In this document: one piece after another, positions 1 to 4,164 of the stretch
How positions within the stretch are numbered: the stretch's first letter is position 1
Layout: every line of letters begins with the position of its first letter
NCBI GenBank assembly: GCA_001311585.1
Contig: BBBN01000122.1
Coordinates: 1 to 5,417, forward strand
Reading direction: 5' to 3'
DNA: 5,417 bases
Source of the DNA: Thermus sp. JCM 17653
GTDB lineage: Bacteria > Deinococcota > Deinococci > Deinococcales > Thermaceae
Translations under genes and position numbers: made by a program
Notes under the pieces: generated by a model
Told to the model about the DNA's origin: nothing
Database searches by the model: none
The model's input: the letters and a program-made list of their open reading frames with translations, nothing else

Positions 1-125
1 CCTCCCCCAAAACCCATGGCCCTAAGCCCCGCCCGGCAGGAGGCGCAGAGCAGGGGCCGGTCCAGCCTCCCCCCGCACCCCGGGCAGGCGTGCCCAAGAA
101 GCCCCTCAAGAAAGGCCCAGGGCAT
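1..125 (-). CDS. ComF-family protein, N-terminal zinc-ribbon fragment (3' end outside window)
   Basis: Forty-one codons are visible from an ATG at 125-123 to the window edge. The start is [20 protein letters not shown], followed by [18 protein letters not shown]. Two closely spaced CxxC pairs (Cys14/Cys17 and Cys27/Cys30) form a small four-cysteine zinc ribbon, as found at the N-terminus of ComF-type proteins. Those proteins carry a C-terminal phosphoribosyltransferase-like domain and are linked to natural DNA uptake. That domain would lie outside the window, so the family call rests on the ribbon alone. The ATG overlaps the end of mtnA by 20 bases, and GAGGGG (133-138) lies 7 nt upstream as a plausible Shine-Dalgarno, suggesting translational coupling with mtnA. 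Another short zinc-ribbon protein remains possible. Confidence 0.6.
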   Translation of the reverse strand, partial: MPWAFLEGLLGHACPGCGGRLDRPLLCASCRAGLRAMGFGG

Positions 126-521
126 CCCGCAGCCCCTCGTCAAAGGGGGGGTAGAGGACCCCTTTCTCCGTGACGATGCCGGTGAGGTAGCGGTGGGGGG
201 TCAGGTCAAAGGCCGGGTGGTAAGCGGGAAAACCCGGGGGGGCGAGGCGCGCGCCCTTCAGCTCCAGCACCTCCTCGGGGGGGCGCTCCTCAATGGGGAT
301 GCCCTCCCCGCTTGGGAGGCTTGGGTCCACGGAGGAAAGGGGCAGGGCGGCGTAGAAGGGGATGCCGTGGTGGTGGGCCAACACCGCCAGGGCGTAGGTG
401 CCGATCTTGTTGGCGAAGTCCCCGTTTAAGGCCATGCGGTCTACCCCCACGATGACCGCGTCCACCCTTCCCTGGGCCATGAGGAACCCCGCCATGTTGT
501 CGGCGATGAGGGTGGCGGGGA

Positions 522-528
522 CCCCCGC
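522..528 (-). other. Frameshift site 2 in mtnA (one base missing)
   Basis: On the minus strand ATG AAG is followed by CGGGGGTCC. In the upstream frame this reads LMKRGSPPP and loses similarity. With one extra G the sequence continues as MKAGVPATL (or MKRGVPATL) and joins the downstream [13 protein letters not shown] frame without loss of residues. The exact position within the G run cannot be decided from one sequence. Confidence 0.85.
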
Positions 529-962
529 TTCATGAGCTCAAAGGCGGTGAGGCGGGCCCCTTGGAGGTAGGGCCGGGTCTCGTCCACCCAGACGTGGGTG
601 ACCCGCCCTTGGCGGTGGGCCTCGAGGATGGCCCCCAGGGCGGTGCCGAAGCCTCCCGTGGCCAAAGGCCCCGTGTTGCAGTGGGTGAGGACCTGGCCCC
701 GTAAGAGCCTCGCCCCGTGGCGGCTTATGGCCCTCTCGGTCTCCTCCACCTCGCGCCAGAGGGCCTTGGCCTCCTCGAGGCTTCCCTTTAGGTCCCCGAG
801 GTGGCGGCGCATCCGGTCCAGGGCGTGGAAGAGGTTCACCGCCGTGGGGCGGCTTTGCCTTAGGAGGCCCTCGGCCTCCTCCAGGTCCTCCCCCCGGAGG
901 TGGGCGAGCACCATGCCGAAGGCCGCCGAAACCCCGATGGCCGGGGCCCCCCGCACCACCAT

Positions 963-966
963 GGCC
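963..966 (-). other. Frameshift site 1 in mtnA (one base missing)
   Basis: The minus strand reads GCC ATA AGG CC ATG GTG GTG. The upstream frame runs into RPWWCGG, while the downstream frame starts [10 protein letters not shown]. Adding one G (AGG GCC ATG) gives the unbroken family sequence [15 protein letters not shown]. Confidence 0.88.
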
Positions 967-1265
967 TTATGGCCTCGGCCATCTCCTTGGCGGTGCGCAC
1001 GGGGACCCAGACCTCCTCCAGGGGAAGCCGTCTTTGGTCCAGAAGCCAGAAGACCCCCTCTTTCTCGTCAAAGCGGAAGGGCAAGACCCGCTCCACGAGG
1101 CCCAGTCTACGCCAGGCGGAGCACCCGGTCGTCCCCGGGGCGCGCCCCTCCCCTTCCGTCCCGGTTGGAGGTGGTGACGTAAAGGGCCCCGTCCGGACCC
1201 ACCTGCACCTCCCGGAGGCGGCCGAAGCCGGAAAGGGCGGTCTCCACCCGCGAAACCCGCCAGCG

Positions 1266-1386
1266 CCCTTTCCCCCTCGAGGGCGAGCCTGAGGAGGGCC
1301 TGCCCCGGAGGCCCGCCACGTAGAGGTCCCCGGAAGAAGGCGAGGTTCCCGGGAGGGAAGCCCTCCGGCCACACGGTAAACGGGGG
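1266..1386 (-). other. C-terminal cluster of four frame changes in the sugar dehydrogenase
   Basis: Between RYRDP and RWRVSRVETALSG the family sequence alternates between two frames. WPEGFPPGNLAFFRG is in frame B, DLYVAGLRG in frame A, QALLRLALEGE in frame B, and GRWRVSR in frame A. Repair sites, all in G or C runs, are 1382-1386 (one base), 1328-1331 (two bases missing, or one extra), 1303-1306 (one base) and 1266-1268 (two missing, or one extra). The pieces then join as a colinear protein with nothing else lost. Confidence 0.85.
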
Positions 1387-1942
1387 TCCCGGTACCGGGG
1401 GTCGTTCCCCCTCCCCACCACCTTCGGCCAGCCGTAGTTCCCCCCGGGGACGACCACGTTCACCTCATCCTGGCCAAAGCCCTGCTCCCCGCTCGGCCCG
1501 TGCTCGCTCAGGAAGAGCTCCCCCGTCTTTGGGTGCCAGGCGAGGCCCTGGGGGTTGCGGTGGCCGAGGCTATATACCTCGGGCCTCGCCCCCCTTCGCC
1601 CCAGGAAGGGATTTCCCGGGGCGGGCTCCCCTTCCGGGGTGAGGCGGAGGACCTTCCCCCCCAAGGAGGCCAGGTCCTGGGCCAGCTCCCGCTCGTACAC
1701 CTCCCCCGTGGTCACGTAGAGCATGCCATCGGGGCCGAAGGCGATGCGCCCCCCCGAGTGGAGGCCGTGGGGCCGGGCGGGAATCCCGTCCAGGACCACC
1801 CGGTCCAAGACCCCCCTCTCCCCCAGGTGCCTAAGGCGCACCACCTGGTTCCTCAGGCCCCCCTCCTCCACGGTGCGGTAGGCGTAGACGTAGGGCTCCC
1901 GGGGAAACCTTGGGTGGAGGGCGAGGCCCAAAAGCCCAGACT

Positions 1943-2035
1943 CCCCCTATGGTATACGGAAAGCTCGGCGTAGGTGGAAAGCCTACCCTCCTAAAGAGCC
2001 GGATCCTCCGGGCCTCTCCGCGATGAGCATCCCCC
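1943..2035 (-). other. N-terminal cluster of four frame changes in the sugar dehydrogenase
   Basis: Successive pieces of the family sequence occupy different frames: WALAFLPGGG, then MLIAERPG, then RIRLFR, then GRLSTYAELSVYHRG, then ESGLLGLALHPRF. Each joins the next if one G is added on the coding strand, at 2031-2035, 2008-2009, 1990-1991 and 1943-1947 respectively. No substitution to a stop codon is needed in the repaired frame. Confidence 0.85.
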
Positions 2036-2165
2036 ACCGGGGAGGAAGGCCAGGGCCCAAGGGACCTCGAGGCCCCCCACCACCTCCTCGGCCTTGAGCC
2101 CCTGGGCCCGGGAAAGCCCTAGGCCCAAAAGCCCCAAAAGAAGCCGCCTGCGGCTCAGCATGGCC

Positions 2166-2179
2166 CCTCCTTAAGGAGG
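2166..2179 (-). promoter_or_regulatory. Shine-Dalgarno of the sugar dehydrogenase inside a perfect palindrome
   Basis: CCTCCTTAAGGAGG is a perfect 14-base palindrome ending 4 bases before the dehydrogenase ATG (2161). Its downstream half is the Shine-Dalgarno AAGGAGG. Its upstream half is the complementary anti-Shine-Dalgarno-like CCTCCTT. It can fold as a 5-bp stem with a TTAA loop, which would hide the ribosome site. This site also fixes the start codon choice. Confidence 0.6.
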
Positions 2180-2197
2180 AGGCTACCCCAAGGCCAG

Positions 2198-2221
2198 GCC
2201 CCGCCCCAAGGGGGGCGGGGC
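2198..2221 (-). terminator. GC-rich hairpin between the lipoprotein and the sugar dehydrogenase
   Basis: A perfect 10-bp inverted repeat, GCCCCGCCCC / GGGGCGGGGC with a 4-base CCTT loop on the minus strand, lies 20 bases after the lipoprotein stop and about 37 bases before the next ATG. It is the strongest hairpin I noticed in the window. No run of T follows, so it is not a textbook intrinsic terminator. It could terminate, attenuate, or protect the 3' end of the upstream transcript. Confidence 0.45.
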
Positions 2222-2241
2222 ACACTCCGCCCAAAAGGCCC

Positions 2242-2814
2242 CTACGGGCGCACCGTCCCGGAAAGCCGGAGGAGGAAACGCTCTGCCTGGTAGCGCACCT
2301 TGGCCTCCTGGGCGCTGGTGGCGTCCCCGGAGATCGTGGCCCCCACGTAGAAGGTGCCGCTTCTAAGGGCCTGGACCTGGGCCGCCGTGGCCTGGGCCTG
2401 CCCCTCCACGCAGACCTCCCCCGTGGAGAGGCCTGAGACGTCCTTCGTGCCCTCGGCCAGCTTGTTGGCCTCCTGGAAGAGCGCCCCCGCATCCCCGCCC
2501 AGGTAGGCGGTGTAGACCACGCTCCTCTGGAAGCTCGCCCCCGGCGTCTCCGAGGTGAAGCACACCTTATAATCCAGGGTGGCCCCCGTGAGGTTCACCC
2601 GGGGGTCGGGGGTGTAGCGGATCTCCACGGGGCCCACCGTCTTGGGGTTGGGGTTGATCCCCCCCTGCCCCACCGTGAAGGTGCCCGAGAGGTCTGCAAA
2701 GTTCAGGACGTTGACCTCGTAGTTGAAGGGCACGCTGCAGGCGGCAAGGCCCAGAAAGAGCCCTGCCCACAGCCAGCCTCTAACGAGAAGCCCGTACCCC
2801 TTGCCCTTACGCAT
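2242..2814 (-). CDS. Putative lipoprotein of unknown function, 190 aa
   Basis: The start ATG 2814 follows AAAGGAGG by 4 nt, the best ribosome site in the window. The N-terminus has Arg/Lys residues, then WLWAGLFLGLAAC, a lipoprotein signal with lipobox LAAC at residues 23-26. Cys26 would be lipidated and the protein anchored in the envelope. The mature part is rich in Thr, Val, Gly and Ser with alternating hydrophobic residues (for example DLSGTFTVGQGG and VEIRYTPDPRVNLTGATLDY), suggesting a beta-sandwich. Two further cysteines, Cys85 (YKVCF) and Cys135 (EVCVEG), could form a disulfide. Residues 108-127 look helical. The frame is intact from start to TAG (2244-2242). I do not recognise a named family. 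It follows the membrane-protein gene(s) after a 79-base gap and may belong with them in the envelope. The lipoprotein call is solid; the function is unknown. Confidence 0.85.
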   Translation of the reverse strand: MRKGKGYGLLVRGWLWAGLFLGLAACSVPFNYEVNVLNFADLSGTFTVGQGGINPNPKTVGPVEIRYTPDPRVNLTGATLDYKVCFTSETPGASFQRSVVYTAYLGGDAGALFQEANKLAEGTKDVSGLSTGEVCVEGQAQATAAQVQALRSGTFYVGATISGDATSAQEAKVRYQAERFLLRLSGTVRP

Positions 2815-2893
2815 ACTGCCTCCTTTCCAGGACCCCTGGGGTCCCTACTCCCATCCTCCTCAGGGAGGCTTACACAAACCTTAACCGCCCCCC
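2815..2893 (-). other. Leader of the lipoprotein gene with two inverted repeats
   Basis: This 79-base gap holds CCTCC-CTGA-GGAGG (2855-2868, 5-bp stem) and GGACCCC-A-GGGGTCC (2830-2844, 7-bp arms around one base), followed by the lipoprotein Shine-Dalgarno (about 2819-2826). The second repeat could be an operator or an mRNA hairpin. I could not identify a convincing -35/-10 pair. Confidence 0.4.
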
Positions 2894-3619
2894 TCAACGC
2901 CGGGACGGCGGGTCCTTCGGTTCCCCCTGGTCTCCCTTCCCGTCCCCATCCCCCTTGGGCTTCCCCTTGCCCTGGTCCTCCTGCTGCAGGGCTCGCTCCT
3001 CCAGCCTCCCCGTGAGCCCCTCAAGAAGGCGCTCCGAGAACCCCAGGGCCACCAAGAGCCCGTAGGCGGCGGGCGGGCTGAGGAGGGGCTTTAGCCCCTC
3101 CCCAAAGACCTCTGCCTCCACCAGGGCCCAGAAGACCAGGTACCCCCCCACCGCCCCCAAGGCCCCCAGCACCGGGGCCAGGAAGAGGGGCACCCAGTAG
3201 GCCCCGTAGTCCGTGGGAAGCTCTTTCGTGGCCACCACCCGGAAGAGCCGGGAGAGAAACCCCCCGAGGAAGCCCAGAAGAAGCGCCGTCCCCAGGCTTA
3301 GCCCGTTGGGAAGCCCGGGAACGAAGGACCCCAGAGCCACCGCCAGGCCAAGCCCCACCAGGAGAAGCCAAGCCGCCTTGTTGTGCAAAGTGAGGAGCCG
3401 GGCGTAGTACGTGTCCCGGGCGTTGTAGAGGGCGGCCAGAAACTCCCCCAGGAGGGCCCTTTGCGCCTTGGGGTCCGGTTTTGGGCAACAAGGGGAGCTC
3501 GGTCCCGCTTGGCCGGAATCCTTAGCCTCCGGGGAGGGCGGAAGCGCACTGGCCGGGATCACCTGACCGGGGGTCCCGCCCCACGACGGAGGCTTGGGCT
3601 GCTCGTCCTGACTCCCCAT
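2894..3619 (-). CDS. Polytopic membrane protein, unknown function (probably C-terminal part of a longer protein)
   Basis: From ATG 3619 the protein has 241 residues; the frame is open up to a TGA at 3721-3719, with GTG 3700 the furthest start. A Pro/Ser-rich linker (10-50, with CC at 44-45) precedes a helical stretch RALLGEFLAALYNARDTYYA (54-73). Hydrophobic segments follow at about 83-101, 107-123, 142-167 and a shorter one at 183-196. Between them are GGFLSRLFRVV and DYGAYWVPLFLAPVLGA, and after them GFSERLLEGL. The tail (207-241) is low-complexity and charged, rich in Gly, Lys, Asp and Gln, probably cytoplasmic. I do not know a named function. GAGGTG lies 10 bases before ATG 3619. However, the 27 codons upstream of that ATG (for example SGEEKALWERRLRCALG) look like true coding sequence, so this is probably the continuation of the gene at 3634-4164 after one lost base. 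Confidence 0.75.
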   Translation of the reverse strand: MGSQDEQPKPPSWGGTPGQVIPASALPPSPEAKDSGQAGPSSPCCPKPDPKAQRALLGEFLAALYNARDTYYARLLTLHNKAAWLLLVGLGLAVALGSFVPGLPNGLSLGTALLLGFLGGFLSRLFRVVATKELPTDYGAYWVPLFLAPVLGALGAVGGYLVFWALVEAEVFGEGLKPLLSPPAAYGLLVALGFSERLLEGLTGRLEERALQQEDQGKGKPKGDGDGKGDQGEPKDPPSRR

Positions 3620-3633
3620 CCCCAGGGCGCACC

Positions 3634-4164
3634 TCAGCCGTCTTTCCCAAAGCGCCTTTTCTTCCCCGGAGAAAACCCCAACCTCCCCCAAACCCCGCAC
3701 GAGGCGGCCCTCACCTCCTCATCGCTCATCAGGGCCGCCGCCCGCCGCTCGGCCCGGTGCATCAGGGCCCAGGCGGCCATCTCCCGCTTGCCGTTCCAGA
3801 GGAGGAGGGAGAGAAGGGCACCAATCCGGCCCAAGAAGCCCCGCCCTTCCAGGAGATCCCGGGCCTTTTGAAGGCACTCCCTGATGTCCTCCCGGGCGTC
3901 CCGCTTCTCCTGATCCCCCTCCTGCTTCTGACCCTCCTCCCGCCCCTTCACATGCTCGGCCCAGAGCCCCAGGAGCTGGGCCCGGGCCAGGGCCCGGGAG
4001 GGGCAGGCGATGAGGTAGGCGCGGGCGAAGAGGAAGAGGAGGAGATAGCCCAGGGCGAGTAGAGAAAGGGGAAGCCCCGGGGCTCCCCCGGGAGAGGCAG
4101 GCTCCTGGAGGAGGTCCTGGGCCAGGGCCAGGCTAGCGCAGGCGGACCACCAGACCGCGGCCAT
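3634..4164 (-). CDS. Membrane protein with signal-like N-terminus, unknown function (probably N-terminal part of a split gene)
   Basis: From ATG 4164 it has 176 residues; GGGAG lies 8 nt upstream, and the start overlaps the end of the upstream propeller gene by 32 bases. The N-terminus MAAVWWSACASLALAQ looks like a signal peptide (or a first membrane helix) with an ALA-Q cleavage site. A strong membrane helix, LPLSLLALGYLLLFLFARAY, spans 31-50. Residues 70-107 are highly charged (HVKGREEGQKQEGDQEKRDA onward) and likely cytoplasmic coiled helix. A second hydrophobic stretch, GRIGALLSLLLW (112-123), leads into a helix ending LMSDEEVRAA. The last 22 residues (SCGVWGRLGFSPGKKRRFG onward) are Gly/Arg/Lys-rich and unlike the rest, as expected if the frame was lost near 3702. 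A GTG-GTG pair just upstream is too close to the Shine-Dalgarno to be preferred. The role is unknown. Confidence 0.7.
   Translation of the reverse strand: MAAVWWSACASLALAQDLLQEPASPGGAPGLPLSLLALGYLLLFLFARAYLIACPSRALARAQLLGLWAEHVKGREEGQKQEGDQEKRDAREDIRECLQKARDLLEGRGFLGRIGALLSLLLWNGKREMAAWALMHRAERRAAALMSDEEVRAASCGVWGRLGFSPGKKRRFGKDG
3701..3705 (-). other. Probable frameshift joining the two membrane-protein ORFs
   Basis: The minus strand reads AGG GCC GCC TCG TGC GGG in the upstream frame (RAASCG, then a Gly/Arg-rich tail). One extra C after GCC GCC gives RAALVRGLGEVGVFSGEEKA, passing smoothly into the downstream frame and a single protein of about 423 residues (4164-2894). There is no slippery heptamer, so programmed frameshifting is unlikely. 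Confidence 0.55.

Larger units (their letters stand above)
106..1096 (-). pseudogene. mtnA: S-methyl-5-thioribose-1-phosphate isomerase (MtnA), interrupted by two frameshifts
   Basis: MtnA converts 5-methylthioribose-1-phosphate to 5-methylthioribulose-1-phosphate in cytoplasmic methionine salvage. The conserved protein is spread over three frames. The N-terminal 44 or so residues ([13 protein letters not shown] onward) start at GTG 1096. The middle carries RGAPAIG (substrate loop) and [11 protein letters not shown] with the family's catalytic Cys (about residue 140, codon 680-678). The C-terminal part carries [11 protein letters not shown] with the catalytic Asp (about residue 220, codon 441-439), then NKIGTYA and the tail to TGA at 108-106. 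One base added at 963-966 restores AIRAMVVRG, and one at about 522-528 restores [16 protein letters not shown] (or MKRGVP). The repaired length is 330 residues, as expected for the family. GTG 1096 lies 10 bases after the sugar dehydrogenase stop and has no clear Shine-Dalgarno, so coupling is likely. Family identity is near certain; whether the gene is truly broken is not. Confidence 0.93.
1107..2161 (-). pseudogene. PQQ-dependent aldose sugar dehydrogenase (soluble GDH family), multiply frameshifted
   Basis: This is a six-bladed propeller enzyme of the soluble glucose/aldose dehydrogenase family, which oxidises sugars at C1 with PQQ and Ca2+ outside the cytoplasmic membrane. ATG 2161 follows AAGGAGG by 4 nt and begins MLSRRRLLLGLLGLGLSRAQ, a twin-arginine-like signal with an RAQ|G cleavage site. 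The mature start reads EEVVGGLEVPWALAFLP. Conserved motifs, numbered after frame repair, are LHSGGRIAFGPDG (about 136-146, catalytic-base His), GHRNPQGLAWHP (about 201-212, with the PQQ-contacting Arg), EHGPSGEQG (about 221), DEVN...PGGNYGWP (to about 247) and the final PDGALYVTTSNRDGRG. Eight frame changes are needed, four in the first 80 codons and four in 1266-1386. The longest open frame, from TTG 1931, lacks the signal peptide and passes out of frame through the C-terminal cluster. The repaired length is about 354 residues, normal for the family. TAG at 1109-1107 ends it. Confidence 0.92.

Noticed and set aside
598..1182. Long plus-strand open frame of 194 codons over mtnA
   Set aside because: It is antisense to conserved MtnA sequence, is dominated by Arg, Pro and Ser as expected for shadow frames in GC-rich DNA, and has no recognisable domain.
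1500..1973. Plus-strand open frame of 157 codons over the sugar dehydrogenase
   Set aside because: It runs opposite to the strongly conserved propeller motifs; its Gly/Pro/Leu/Val-rich product is typical of antisense reading.
1266..2035. Programmed or phase-variable control through G-run slippage in the sugar dehydrogenase
   Set aside because: Eight separate sites, several with runs of only two to four bases, would all have to change together to restore the protein. Phase variation normally uses one long tract.
1983..2492. Minus-strand open frame of 169 codons across the lipoprotein end and dehydrogenase start
   Set aside because: It covers the intergenic hairpin and an out-of-frame part of the lipoprotein. 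Only its last few codons (MLIAERPG) are real, as a frameshifted piece of the dehydrogenase.
2868..2893. Promoter for the lipoprotein gene (TTAAGG / TTGTGT elements)
   Set aside because: No matching -10 hexamer at proper spacing could be found; the elements are too weak to call.
3698..3712. Programmed ribosomal frameshift between the two membrane-protein ORFs
   Set aside because: No slippery A/T heptamer or obvious downstream stimulator is present; a single missing base, as seen ten times elsewhere in the window, explains it more simply.
3383..3871. Plus-strand open frame of 162 codons across the two membrane-protein ORFs
   Set aside because: The sequence is Arg/Pro-rich with no domain and is antisense to genes with clear membrane segments and ribosome sites.
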